The notes: generated by a model from the sequence alone, not told the origin. 64,000 nucleotides of DNA from AP-15 sp963775875 (GCA_963775875.1 CAVZKP010000016.1:124001-188000); one strand, 5' to 3'; counted from the stretch's first letter, positions 52,275 through 61,142 are shown. Made by a program: numbers and translations.

Positions 52275-53036
52275 CTAGGTCCGCGGCGCGCCAAGATGCT
52301 TGTGGAAGAAGGCAAACACCTTGTGCCAGCCGTCGACCGCCGGTTCGGGGCGGTAATTCGGGCGATAATGCGCAAAGAACGCATGGCCGGCGCCGTCATA
52401 GCGGTGAAACTCGTAATTCTTGCCATGCTTTTTGAGCTCGGCCTCGGTGCGGTTGACCTGGTCGGCCGACGGGTTCGGGTCCTCGTTGCCGAACAGACCG
52501 AGGAGCGGCGTGTTGATGCCGCTGGTGAACTCGATCGGCGCCGTCGGCTGGCCCTTGGTCAGTCGCGACTTGTCGTCGACGATGACGTTGCCGCCCCAGC
52601 AATCGACCGCGCCCTGGACCAGATGCGACAGCTTGCAGGCGACCAGGTAAGTCTGCCGCCCGCCCGAGCAGAAGCCGATCACCCCGACCTTGCCGCTGGC
52701 ATGCGGCTGCGAGCGCAGGAAATCGATGGCGCCGGTCACGTCGCCGAGCATCTGTTCATCGGGCACGCCGCCGCCCTCGCGCACCTTGGTCACCACCTCT
52801 TCCTGCGCGCCGTCGCCGACCCGGAAATAGAGGCTCGGCGCCACCGCGGCGTAGCCGTGATGGGCGAATTTGCGGGCGACCTCGCAGGTCCACTCGTCCC
52901 AGCCCGGCATGTGATGGATGACGACAACACCGGGATGCGGCCCGGCATTGGTCGGGTGCGCATAATAGGCATCGCCGCGGTCGCCGCCGTGGCCGCGATA
53001 GGTCGCCATCCCAGCCTGGATATTGCGAAACGCCAT
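52275..53036 (-). CDS. Dienelactone hydrolase family protein
   Basis: 253 residues. VVVIHHMPGWDEWTCEVARKFAHHGYAAVAPSLYFR, the nucleophile elbow GFCSGG (cysteine in place of serine), GLFGNEDPNPSADQV with the acid, and the histidine in GAGHAFFAHYRP. DLH cleaves dienelactones in chlorocatechol or protoanemonin breakdown; homologues hydrolyse other esters. GGAGGGAGGACCAAC gives a firm ATG at 53036. It is 18 bases upstream of the Gfo/Idh gene on the same strand. Confidence 0.92.
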   Translation of the reverse strand: MAFRNIQAGMATYRGHGGDRGDAYYAHPTNAGPHPGVVVIHHMPGWDEWTCEVARKFAHHGYAAVAPSLYFRVGDGAQEEVVTKVREGGGVPDEQMLGDVTGAIDFLRSQPHASGKVGVIGFCSGGRQTYLVACKLSHLVQGAVDCWGGNVIVDDKSRLTKGQPTAPIEFTSGINTPLLGLFGNEDPNPSADQVNRTEAELKKHGKNYEFHRYDGAGHAFFAHYRPNYRPEPAVDGWHKVFAFFHKHLGAPRT

Positions 53037-53183
53037 GTTGGTCCTCCCTCCGCAAACCGGCGGCTCTCTTCGCACCGAACCCGCCGGAAGGCAAGCCGGA
53101 TATCGGAACGCGCCCCGATCGCGGCTTGACATTTCCGCCCCGGCCCCGACCCTGCCGGATCGGGTCGGGGGAGGAGACAAGCG

Positions 53184-54340
53184 ATGAACAGCGCCTTGGA
53201 TGGGCTGCGGGTGATCGATTTCACCACGACGATCGCCGGGCCGCATTGCGGCCGGATGCTGGCCGATCTCGGCGCCGAGGTGATCAAGATCGAGGCGCCC
53301 GAGGGCGACATGATGCGCACCCGGCCGCCCTTGCGCAACGGCGCCAGCACCAGCTTTGGCCAGTTGAACGCCGGCAAGAAGAGCGTCGCGCTCGACCTGA
53401 AATCGCCGCGCGGGGCCGAGGCGGCGCGCCGGCTCGTCGCCACCGCCGATGTCGTCGTCGAGAATTTCCGCCCGGGGGTGATGGGCCGCTTCGGGCTCGA
53501 TTACGCCGCGCTCAAAGAGATCAAGCCCGACATCGTCTATTGCGCGATTTCCGGCTACGGCCAGAGCGGCCCCTCGGCGGCCTTGCCGGCCTATGCCCCG
53601 GTGATCCATGCCGCTTCGGGCTACGACCTGGCCCAGATCGCCCATCAGGAAGAACCGCGCCGGCCCGATTACTGCGGCATCTTTATCGCCGACGTGCTGA
53701 CCGGCACCTATGCGTTCGGCGCGATCATGACCGCGCTCTACCGGCGCCGGCTGACCGGCGAGGGCCAGATGATCGACGTGTCGATGCTCGAAAGCATGCT
53801 GAGCCTGACCCTGAGCGAAATCCAGGCGGCGCAATTCACCGTCGGCGCCGCCCGGCCGGCCGATCTTCGGCCCGATCGCCACCAAGGACGGCTACATCAT
53901 GCCGGCGATCGCCAGCGAGCGGAGCTTTCAGAACCTCGCCGCGGCCAGCGGCCATCCCGGCTGGATCACCGATCCGCGCTTTGCCGAATACCTCGACCGG
54001 CGCCGGCATTGGGGCGATCTGGTCGACGAATTGGAATTGTGGTCGAACCGAGCTGACCACCGCGGAAGTCCAGGCAATCTTCGACCGGCACGGCGTGCCG
54101 TCCTCGCCCTATCGCACGGTCAAGGAGGCGATGGCCGACCCGCAGCTCGCCCACCGCCACGCCTTCGCCGAGATCGCCGATGCCGGCGGCAGCTTTCTGG
54201 CGCTGAACCCGCCATTCCGGCTCTCCGCCGCTGCGGTCGGGGCCCAGCCCTTCGCCGCCGCATTGGGCGAACACACCGAGCCGGTGCTGGCCGAACTCGG
54301 CTACACCCCGGCCGAGATCGCCGCGCTGGGCGGCGGGTAA
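53184..54340 (+). pseudogene. CaiB/BaiF CoA-transferase with two frameshifts
   Basis: MNSALDGLRVIDFTTTIAGPHCGRMLADLGAEVIKIEAPEGDMMRTRPP and LNAGKKSVALDLKSPRGAE through ADVLTGTYAFGAI (catalytic Asp in FIADVLTG) are in frame 1. After TVGAARP the +1 frame takes over at PIFGPIATKDGYIMPAIASERSFQNLAAASG, and after LELWSN a second +1 shift gives ELTTAEVQAIFDRHGVPSSPYRTVKEAMADPQLAHRHAFAEI to the stop at 54340. One extra G at 53858-53859 and one extra C at 54048-54049 explain both. Repaired, it is about 384 residues and complete. Confidence 0.88.
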
Positions 54341-54368
54341 TGCCGGGTGCGCGGCGGCAACCGCGCGA

Positions 54369-55124
54369 TCAGCCTTGGCGGAGCAGGGCTTCGCGGGTCA
54401 CGACCGCCGCGCCGGCGGCGCTCAGCCGCACCCGATTGACCGTCTGCGCCAATTCGGGCGAGCCCGAATAATAGGCCGGCACCGCGCCGTTGCCGACCTG
54501 CATCGGCCGGTCCCAATGCCCCAGCGCCAGGTAGTCGGCGGCGGTCGCCGCGATCTCCTCGTCGCCAAAGATCCAGGACGGGCGCAGCGGATTGGCGCGG
54601 GTCTCGGGCGGCTCGTAATGCCCGTGCCCGATCGCGACCTGCCAGCGGGTGGTGCGCGGCCTGGGCCCGCGCAATGGCGGCATGTCGAAATAATCGCGGT
54701 GCGCATGGCCCCAGATTTCGAGATCGTATGCCGGGAACGGCACCGCTTCATCATGGGTGACGCCGAGAATGGCGAGGTTCGGGATCTGCGCCAGGCCGCC
54801 GCGAATATAGACCGAATCCGGCAGGGCCGGGTCGTGGTTGCCGGGCAGGATCACCACCGGCATGCCGGCATCGGCGAGCAGCCTTCCGGCGCGGTCGATC
54901 AACGCGGCGCCGAGGCTGTTGGCTTCGAACGTGTCGCCGGCCAGCAGGACAATGTCGGCCCGCAACGCCCGCGCCGTCGCCAGCACCGCCCTCAGCCCGG
55001 CCGTGCCGTCGCCGCCATAGGCCGAAGCGATGCGCCCGTCATCGACATGAACATCGGAGCTGTGAACCAGCACCACCTCCGCGGCGCGAGCGACAATGCG
55101 GTTTTGTTCCGGCGAGGCTTTCAT
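54369..55124 (-). CDS. Metallophosphoesterase
   Basis: 251 residues. VVLVHSSDVHVDD (Asp-x-His metal site), LLAGDTFEAN (GD), VVILPGNHDP (GNHD), and the histidine pair in GHAHRDYFDMP plus AIGHGHYEPP. This is the calcineurin-like phosphoesterase set, here close to SbcD/YfcE-like nucleases or phosphatases. Ends with a beta-strand domain VRLSAAGAAVVTREALLRQG. Convergent with the CoA-transferase. ATG 55124. Confidence 0.9.
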   Translation of the reverse strand: MKASPEQNRIVARAAEVVLVHSSDVHVDDGRIASAYGGDGTAGLRAVLATARALRADIVLLAGDTFEANSLGAALIDRAGRLLADAGMPVVILPGNHDPALPDSVYIRGGLAQIPNLAILGVTHDEAVPFPAYDLEIWGHAHRDYFDMPPLRGPRPRTTRWQVAIGHGHYEPPETRANPLRPSWIFGDEEIAATAADYLALGHWDRPMQVGNGAVPAYYSGSPELAQTVNRVRLSAAGAAVVTREALLRQG

Positions 55125-55166
55125 CGGCCCTCTATAGCCTCCGACCCGCCCGCCGGGCAATCCAGG

Positions 55167-55986
55167 CTATGCCGAAGGGGTCGCGGCGGGGACCACGCCG
55201 CGCGCCGCCCAGGCGGTTGCGGCCATCGCCCGCGGGCCATCGGGGCGCCGCCGAGATAGGCGCGGCGCACCGCCGCAGCCAGACGCTCCAGCCGCTCCGG
55301 CGCGAGCGCTTTGACATAGTCGCCGACCGGCCCCTGGGCGTTTTCGATCGGCTCCCAGTAATCGGCGAAGTCGCGGTATTGCATGCGGATGGTCAGCGAG
55401 CAGGCGTCGATCTCGTCGAGCCCCGCGCTCGTGAAAGGCCGCGGCGAGTTCGCCGGGGCCGGTCAGCGGGCTCGAATAGTGGCGGGCGCGCGCCAGATCC
55501 GCCGCCGGGTCGAGGGCGGCGGCGGTGTCCCAGAAGATCCGCTGATAGACGAGCCCGCCGGGGAAGTCCCAGACCGCGGCGGCGACCACCCCGCCGGCGC
55601 CGGTGACCCGCCGCATCGCGGCGAGGGCGCGCCGCGGATCGGACATGAAATTGAGCGCAAGCAGCGAAAACGAGCGGTCGAAGCTCGCCTCGGGCAGGTC
55701 GAGGGCCACGGCGTCGCCGGTCGCGAAACGCAGCCGCGGATCGGTGGAGCGCGACGGCGGCATAGGCGATGTAAGGTGCGGCGATATCGATGCCGAGGAT
55801 CGCGGCGGGCTCCGGGCGCGCGGCCAGCGCCAGTGCGAGGCTGCCGGTGCCGCAGCCGACATCGAGCACCCGCTCGCCGGGCATGATCCCGGCCCAGGCG
55901 ATCAGCTCGCGCGCCAATAGCGGGCTCCACCGCCCCATCAGCCGCTGATAAGCCTCGGCGCTGGTCGCGGTATAGCGCGACGGCAT
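55167..55986 (-). pseudogene. Class I SAM-dependent methyltransferase with several frameshifts
   Basis: MPSRYTATSAEAYQRLMGRWSPLLARELIAWAGI then ERVLDVGCGTGSLALAL (AdoMet motif I) are in the first frame. After PYIAYAAV the +1 frame continues with DPRLRFATGDAVALDLPEASFDRSFSLLALNFM; near 55420 an extra G gives the next shift to LDEIDACSLTIRMQYRDFADYWEP; near 55241-55245 a missing C returns to the frame that ends with AMAATAWAARGVVPAATPSA. Three insertions and one deletion restore about 270 residues. Substrate unknown. Confidence 0.8.
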
Positions 55987-56011
55987 CGGCGGAACCTTTC
56001 GTTTCAGAGTT

Positions 56012-56365
56012 TCAGCGGTCCGGCGCCGGTTTGGTCGTCGCCGCGGCGAGAAAGGCGAGGTCGGCGGCGACCGCCGCCTGCGCCTTCCTCTCGATCGCAT
56101 GATATTGCTGGATCACGCGACCGCCGAATGGCGTCAGTTCGGCGCCGCCGCCGCCCTGGCCGCCATGCTTGGTCGTGATTACCGGCTGTTCGAACAGGGC
56201 GTTCAGCGCCTCGACCAGCAGCCAGGCGCGGCGGTACGACATGCCCATCGAACGACCGGCCGCCGATATCGAGCCATGGTCACGAACCGCTTCGAGCAGC
56301 TGGATCTTGCCATGGCCGACGGCCTGGCCGGGTCCGAAATCGAGACGCAGGGTGAGCCTCGCCAT
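56012..56365 (-). CDS. modE: ModE-type N-terminal HTH regulator
   Basis: 117 residues. LRLDFGPGQAVGHGKIQLLEAVRDHGSISAAGRSMGMSYRRAWLLVEALNALFEQPVITTKHGGQGGGGAELTPFG is the winged helix of the ModE/LysR-like molybdate regulator. The C-terminal molybdate-binding (MOP) repeats are absent, so it is the short form. Divergent from modA with a Mo box between. ATG 56365 is chosen as the standard start; an upstream ATG at 56425 would add 20 residues and run across the Mo box. Confidence 0.82.
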   Translation of the reverse strand: MARLTLRLDFGPGQAVGHGKIQLLEAVRDHGSISAAGRSMGMSYRRAWLLVEALNALFEQPVITTKHGGQGGGGAELTPFGGRVIQQYHAIERKAQAAVAADLAFLAAATTKPAPDR

Positions 56366-56423
56366 CGCGCGAATATAGCCGATGCCGGCGGGACGCGCAG
56401 CCCCGAGGGCCAATTGACAGGTC

Positions 56424-56450
56424 ATCGATATATTCTATTATATATATTGA
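56424..56450. promoter_or_regulatory. Mo box (ModE operator)
   Basis: Imperfect inverted repeat with half-sites TCGATATAT (56425-56433) and ATATATTGA (56442-56450), eight of nine positions complementary, and an AT-rich centre. This is the ATCGnTATATA-type ModE site. It lies 28 bases upstream of modA and 59 bases from the modE start, so ModE would control both. Confidence 0.75.
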
Positions 56451-56477
56451 ACCGGTCAAAATTGTCGCGGGGGATCG

Positions 56478-57275
56478 ATGAAGCAGCAGCATTGTGGTCG
56501 TGGCTGGCGGATTTTCGCGCTGTTGGTCGTCGCGCTGGCGGCCTTTGTTCCGGTCCGGCCGGCGCGGGCCGCCGATATCGTCGTGTTCGCCGCGGCCAGC
56601 CTGAAAAACGCGCTCGACGATGCCGCGCACGGGTTTGAACAGGCGGGCGGCGCGCCGGTCAAAATCTCTTATGCGGCGAGCCCGCAGCTGGCCAAGCAGA
56701 TCGAGAACGGGGCCCCGGCCGACATCTTCATCTCGGCCGATCTCGACTGGATGGACTATCTGCAAAAGCGCAATCTGATCCAGCCGGCGACGCGCAAGAA
56801 CCTGCTCGGCAACCGACTGGTGCTGGTCGCCCCGGTGGACAGCAAGGTCAAAATCGACATCGGGCCGGGCTTTGATCTCGTCGGCCTGCTAAACGGCGGG
56901 CGCCTGGCGATGGCCGATCCCGACAGCGTTCCGGCCGGCAAATACGGCAAGGCGGCGCTCGAAAAGCTCGGCGTGTGGCAGGCGGTGCAGCCGCATGTCG
57001 CCGGCGCCGAAAACGTGCGCGCCGCGCTGCTCTATGTCGACCGGCGCGAAACGCCGCTCGGCATCGTCTACGCCACCGACGCGGCGGCTGATCCCGGGGT
57101 CAGGATCGTCGGCGTCTTTCCCGAGAACACCCACCCGGCGATCATCTATCCGGTGGCGCTGACCGCAGCCAGCAAGAACCCCGACGCGGTCAAACTGCTG
57201 GCCTTTCTCGAATCGCCGGCGGCGAAACCGGCCTTTGAAAAGCAGGGCTTCACCATGCTCGGCATCGCCAAATAG
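56478..57275 (+). CDS. modA: Molybdate-binding protein ModA
   Basis: 265 residues. Signal peptide MKQQHCGRGWRIFALLVVALAAF to about ARA/A. Then DIVVFAAASLKNALDDAAHGFE, SYAASPQLAKQIENGAPADIFISADLDWMDYLQ, LLGNRLVLVAP, AMADPDSVPAGKYGKAAL, AENVRAALLYVDRRETPLGIVYATDA: all standard ModA. Binds molybdate or tungstate in the periplasm. The modB and modC genes do not follow; the next gene is convergent. GGGGGATCG precedes the ATG. Confidence 0.94.
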   Translation: MKQQHCGRGWRIFALLVVALAAFVPVRPARAADIVVFAAASLKNALDDAAHGFEQAGGAPVKISYAASPQLAKQIENGAPADIFISADLDWMDYLQKRNLIQPATRKNLLGNRLVLVAPVDSKVKIDIGPGFDLVGLLNGGRLAMADPDSVPAGKYGKAALEKLGVWQAVQPHVAGAENVRAALLYVDRRETPLGIVYATDAAADPGVRIVGVFPENTHPAIIYPVALTAASKNPDAVKLLAFLESPAAKPAFEKQGFTMLGIAK

Positions 57276-57288
57276 CCCGAAGGCGGCC

Positions 57289-58110
57289 TCACTCGCCCAT
57301 TTGCAGCAGCGCCCCGCGCCGGCGGGCATCGCGGAAGGCCCAGAAAAAGACGCTGACCCCGAGCGCCAGCCAGATGAGGTCGAGCCCTGCCGCGGTCAGC
57401 AGGTAAGCGCCGCGGAAAACATGCTCGAACAATATCGTGCGCATGCCCTCGAACACATAGGTCGAGGGCAACGCCCAGGCGACGTGCTGCAGCCAGTGGG
57501 GCAGGATCGACACCGGATAATAGACCGCGCTGATCGGCGACAGGGTGAAGACGGCGAGCCAGGCCAGGCTCTCGGCGCCCATGCCGTGGCGCAGGATCAT
57601 CCCGCAGATTGCCAGACCGAGCGACCAGCCCATCACCAATAGGACGGCAAAAAAACCGGCGAGCGGCATGCCCAGCGAAAAGATCGAATAGTGATAGAGC
57701 ACGATCGCCAGCAATGCCGCCGGCACCACCCCGATCAGCACCCGGATCAGGCTCATCGCCAACAGCGAGGCGACCCATTCGGAAGGCCGCAGCGGGGTCA
57801 CGAACAGATGCCCGAGGTTGCGCGCCCACATCTCTTCGAGAAACGAGATCGACAGGCCGAGCTGGCCGCGGAACAGCACGTCCCACAGCAACACCGCGGC
57901 CAACAGCACGCCAAAGGCGCGGAACACATAGTTGCTGTTGACGTAGAGAAACTGGCTCATGAACCCCCAGATCAGCATCTGCAGGGTCGGCCAGTAGAGC
58001 AGCTCCAGGGTGCGCGGCCACGAACTGCGCAGCAGATAGAGATAGCGCAGCAGCATCGCCCCGACCCGGCCCGGCGCGAAGCCGTGGCCGCCACGCCCGA
58101 CCCGGCTCAT
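57289..58110 (-). CDS. ABC-2 type exporter permease
   Basis: 273 residues, six membrane helices. LLRYLYLLRSSWPRTLELLYWPTLQMLIWGFMSQFLYVNS at the N-terminus, EMWARNLGHLFVTPLRPSEWVASLLAMSLIRVLIG in the middle and ISAVYYPVSILPHWLQHVAWALPSTYVFEGMR (the ABC-2 signature) at the end. Works with the ATPase encoded just upstream (8 bases between). Substrate unknown, probably a drug, lipid or polymer. ATG 58110. Confidence 0.9.
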   Translation of the reverse strand: MSRVGRGGHGFAPGRVGAMLLRYLYLLRSSWPRTLELLYWPTLQMLIWGFMSQFLYVNSNYVFRAFGVLLAAVLLWDVLFRGQLGLSISFLEEMWARNLGHLFVTPLRPSEWVASLLAMSLIRVLIGVVPAALLAIVLYHYSIFSLGMPLAGFFAVLLVMGWSLGLAICGMILRHGMGAESLAWLAVFTLSPISAVYYPVSILPHWLQHVAWALPSTYVFEGMRTILFEHVFRGAYLLTAAGLDLIWLALGVSVFFWAFRDARRRGALLQMGE

Positions 58111-58118
58111 GCCCCGGC

Positions 58119-58871
58119 TCACGACACCGGCTCCAGCTCGGGCGGCGATTGGCGCACGATATGCAGAAACACCTCTTCGAGGTTGGCGCGGCCATAGCGG
58201 GCGATCAGCTCCGGCGGGCTGCCGCGGTCGACGATCCGCCCGGCCTTCATCATCAGCACGTCCGAGCACAGCCGCTCGACCTCGGCCATGTTGTGCGAGG
58301 CCAGCAGGATCGTGGCGCCGGTGCGGGCGCGCCAGGCTTCGAGATAGCCGCGCACCCAGTCGCCGGTATCGGGATCGAGCGAGGCGGTCGGCTCGTCGAG
58401 CAGCAGCAGCTCGGGCTGGTTCAGCAACGCCTTGGCCAGCGCGACGCGGGTCTTCTGTCCGGCCGACAGCTTGCCCGCCGGCCGGTCGAGAAATTCGCCG
58501 ATCTGCAAATCGGCGGCCAGGTTATCGATCCGTTCGCGGCGCCGCGGCAGGCTGTAGAGCCGGGCGTAGATCAGCAGGTTCTGGCGCACCGTCAACCGGT
58601 GCGGCAGGTCGACAAACGGCGAAGAGAAATTCATCCGCGGCAGCACCCGATAGCGATGGCGCAGCATGTCCTCGCCGAGCACCCGCACCTTGCCGGCGGT
58701 GGGCAATAGCAGGCCGAGCAGGATCGAGATGGTCGTGGTCTTGCCGGCGCCGTTGCCGCCGAGCAATGCCACGGTGGTCCCGCGCGTCACGCTAAAGCTG
58801 ATCCCATCGACCGCGACCGCGTTCGGATAGCGCTTGACCAGGTTCTCGACGGCGATGGCGGGAGCGGGCAT
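58119..58871 (-). CDS. ABC transporter ATP-binding protein
   Basis: 250 residues. Walker A GGNGAGKT (38-45), signature LSAGQK (about 134), Walker B LLLLDEPTASLDP (about 150), H-loop ASHNM. DRGSPPELIARYGRANLEEVFLHIVR at the end is the DrrA/NatA-type extension. Powers the ABC-2 permease. ATG 58871. Divergent from the MarR gene. Confidence 0.93.
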   Translation of the reverse strand: MPAPAIAVENLVKRYPNAVAVDGISFSVTRGTTVALLGGNGAGKTTTISILLGLLLPTAGKVRVLGEDMLRHRYRVLPRMNFSSPFVDLPHRLTVRQNLLIYARLYSLPRRRERIDNLAADLQIGEFLDRPAGKLSAGQKTRVALAKALLNQPELLLLDEPTASLDPDTGDWVRGYLEAWRARTGATILLASHNMAEVERLCSDVLMMKAGRIVDRGSPPELIARYGRANLEEVFLHIVRQSPPELEPVS

Positions 58872-58924
58872 CGCCCCTATATGGCGATCAAGCCAGGATC
58901 GGCCAGCAGGGGAACCCTGCATTT

Positions 58925-58939
58925 ACGGTTCGTGACCGT
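58925..58939. promoter_or_regulatory. Short inverted repeat between ABC and marR genes
   Basis: ACGGT-TCGTG-ACCGT, with five-base arms, in the 121-bp divergent region. MarR proteins bind palindromes of similar size in such places; the arms are short, so support is weak. Confidence 0.3.
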
Positions 58940-58992
58940 TGAAATAAGCGTGCATATTATTGCGGCGACGACGATTATTGGTTGGGAATGCC

Positions 58993-59472
58993 ATGATCCA
59001 CGAAATTCCGAGCCGCACCCTCGGCTTTGTCCTCAGCGACGTGGCTCGGCTGCTGCGCAAACGCTTTGAGCTGCGGGCGCGCGCCACGACGCTCGGGCTG
59101 ACCCGCGCGCAATCCTCGGTGCTCGCCTATCTCGCCCGCCAGGAGGGGATCAACCAGGCGGCGCTGGCGCAGATCCTCGATCTCGAGCCGATCACCCTCG
59201 CCCGCCTCCTCGACCGGCTGCAGGCGGCCGGGCTGATCGAGCGCCGCGCCGACCCCAAGGATCGCCGCGCGCATCTGCTCTATCTGACCGAAGCCGCCTA
59301 TCCGCTGCTCGACCGCATCTTCGCGCTTGCCGCCGAGGTGCGCGAAGAGGCGTTGGCCGGGATCCCCGAGCCCGATCGCAGCCGCCTGCTCGACATGCTG
59401 ATCGCGATGAAGTCGAACCTGATCGAGCAGGCCGCCGACATCGAGGCCGCCGCGATCCCCGCCGATCACTGA
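58993..59472 (+). CDS. MarR family transcriptional regulator
   Basis: 159 residues. LGLTRAQSSVLAYLARQEGINQAALAQILDLEPITLARLLDRLQAAGLIERRADPKDRRAHLLYLT is a winged helix with the DxRxxxLxLT wing. N- and C-terminal helices form the dimer interface. Divergent from the ABC-2 exporter genes, the usual arrangement for a regulator of efflux. Effector unknown. The start at 58993 gives MIHEIPSRTLGFVLSDVARLLRKRFE, typical of the family. Confidence 0.92.
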   Translation: MIHEIPSRTLGFVLSDVARLLRKRFELRARATTLGLTRAQSSVLAYLARQEGINQAALAQILDLEPITLARLLDRLQAAGLIERRADPKDRRAHLLYLTEAAYPLLDRIFALAAEVREEALAGIPEPDRSRLLDMLIAMKSNLIEQAADIEAAAIPADH

Positions 59473-59550
59473 GGGCGGCGCGGCTCCCGGGGCTTGCCGT
59501 CCTGCCGCGGCGCGCGCATGTTCGCAATGGACAGCTGGAGGGAGCGGATC

Positions 59551-60438
59551 ATGGCAGCAGCACCGCAGGCGAGCGAACCCTTGGCGAACAAACCCTTGGC
59601 GCGCGAATCCGGGTTCAAGACCAATCCCGATTACAAGGTGGTCCTGGAGCCGTCGCCGCGCCGGGTGCGCGTCAAATTCAACGGCGAGACCGTCGCCGAC
59701 AGCACCAACGCGCAGCTGTTGTTCGAGACCCGGCACCTGCCGGTCTATTATTTCCCGCGCGCCGATGTGCGCATGGAGCTGATGGCGCCGACCGATCACC
59801 ACAGCTTCTGCCCCTATAAGGGCGCCGCCTCCTATTGGACGATCAAGGTCGGCGAGCGGATCGCCGAGAACGCGATGTGGGGCTATCCCGACCCGTTCGA
59901 GGAAGTGCCCGCGCTCGCGGATCTTGTCGCATTCTACTGGGACCGGGTCGACGGCTGGTACGAAGAGGACGAGGAGATCTTTGTCCACCCGCGCGACCCC
60001 TACAAGCGGGTCGACGTGATCCAATCCGCGCGCCCGGTGCAGATCATCGTCGGCGGCGAGGTGGTGGCCGAGACCCGGCGCGCCCGGTTTTTGTTCGAGA
60101 CCCGGCTGCCGACCCGCTACTACATCCCGCCCGAGGATGTGCGGATGGATCTGCTGGTCCCGAGCGAAAAGACCACCGCCTGCCCGTATAAGGGCCGCGC
60201 CCGCTATTATTCGGTCAAGATCGGCGACCGGGTCTGGGAGGATCTGGTGTGGAGCTACCCCGAGCCGATCGCCGAATGCCCGAAGATCAAGGGCCATCTG
60301 TGCTTCTTCAACGAGCATGTCGACGAGATCCGGGTCGATGGCGTCGCGGTGCCGCGGCCGGTGACGCCATGGTCGAAAGACTGGAAGGACAAGGCCAAGA
60401 CAGTTCCGGATTCGCGCGGCCCGGTGGCCCGGCCGTAG
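59551..60438 (+). CDS. Tandem DUF427 domain protein
   Basis: 295 residues. Two copies of the same beta-barrel unit: first at about 25-125 (YKVVLEPSPRRVRVKFNGETVADSTNAQLLFETRHLPVYYFPRADVRMELM, FCPYKGAASYW) and second at about 150-260 (VDVIQSARPVQIIVGGEVVAETRRARFLFETRLPTRYYIPPEDVRMDLL, CPYKGRARYYSV). DUF427 proteins are usually single-domain, about 100-130 residues, with unknown function. GGAGGGAGCGGATC selects the ATG at 59551. Alone on its strand. Confidence 0.9.
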   Translation: MAAAPQASEPLANKPLARESGFKTNPDYKVVLEPSPRRVRVKFNGETVADSTNAQLLFETRHLPVYYFPRADVRMELMAPTDHHSFCPYKGAASYWTIKVGERIAENAMWGYPDPFEEVPALADLVAFYWDRVDGWYEEDEEIFVHPRDPYKRVDVIQSARPVQIIVGGEVVAETRRARFLFETRLPTRYYIPPEDVRMDLLVPSEKTTACPYKGRARYYSVKIGDRVWEDLVWSYPEPIAECPKIKGHLCFFNEHVDEIRVDGVAVPRPVTPWSKDWKDKAKTVPDSRGPVARP

Positions 60439-60509
60439 CGGTCGGCGCCCGCTCGCAGCCACGGCCGGATAACTGGCGCCGAAGCATTGGCGGAGCAGTT
60501 CTGACCGAT

Positions 60510-60590
60510 CGTACCAAGCAACTCCTCACACCGGCGAAAGCCGGTGCCCATGGCGGACATGGGTCCGGGCCTGCGCCGGGATGACCGAAT
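60510..60590. repeat. Mosaic intergenic palindrome cluster, copy 3
   Basis: ACCGGCGAAAGCCGGT and CCCGGGCCTGCGCCGGGATGACCG-type hairpins separated by GCCCATGGCGGACATGGG (itself a palindrome, CCCATG/CATGGG). Same family as the elements at 28694 and 36971. Confidence 0.7.
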
Positions 60591-60599
60591 GGGGAGGCC

Positions 60600-61142
60600 A
60601 TGGTCACAAACCTCAGGTTTGGACCGCGCGTAACGCGAGCCTCTCGCATGGCAAGGGTCACCCTCGCGACAATGGTTGCCGCCGGACTGCTGCTCTTTGC
60701 GGCGCATCCGAGCATCGGACAGCAGCAAGGGACTCCGACTGCTCCGCAGCCGGCTTCGTGCCACGGACCACCCCTTGAGGCGCTCGTGCACTCATTAAGT
60801 GAAGATGGGCGGTTTGAGTTTGCGACAATGTATCACGCCGACGGCACGTTAAATCTCAACGCTGCCGGCGCGGGATCACCCACGTTTTGGACAAGTGAGA
60901 ACCCGGTTCACCAATACGTAGGCTGGACCGTTAACCACGGCAGGTGGAGCTTGAACGGTTGCATGTTCTGTTTTTTATTGATCGGATCGTCGGCCACGCG
61001 ACCGGGGGTGGACCTGCAAGCTTGGGAGGTTGATTGGACGGGTCTCGATCGACGGGACGCCCTTACCGGACCGGCAGCAAAAGAACTGATCTTGGCCTCC
61101 CAAGGCTGTTTCGAGACTCGGGCTGACACTGGCAAACGCTGA
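60600..61142 (+). CDS. Unknown exported protein
   Basis: 180 residues. A long n-region followed by MARVTLATMVAAGLLLFAAHPSIG, probably a signal peptide cut near IGQQ. The mature part has CHGPPLEALVHSLSEDGRFEFATMYH, FWTSENPVHQYVGWTVNHGRWSLNGCMFCFLLIGS and a C-terminal QGCFETRAD; four cysteines suggest disulphides. No family recognised. GGGGAGGCC precedes ATG 60600; ATG 60648 is the alternative. G+C is visibly lower than in neighbours, suggesting transfer. Confidence 0.65.
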   Translation: MVTNLRFGPRVTRASRMARVTLATMVAAGLLLFAAHPSIGQQQGTPTAPQPASCHGPPLEALVHSLSEDGRFEFATMYHADGTLNLNAAGAGSPTFWTSENPVHQYVGWTVNHGRWSLNGCMFCFLLIGSSATRPGVDLQAWEVDWTGLDRRDALTGPAAKELILASQGCFETRADTGKR

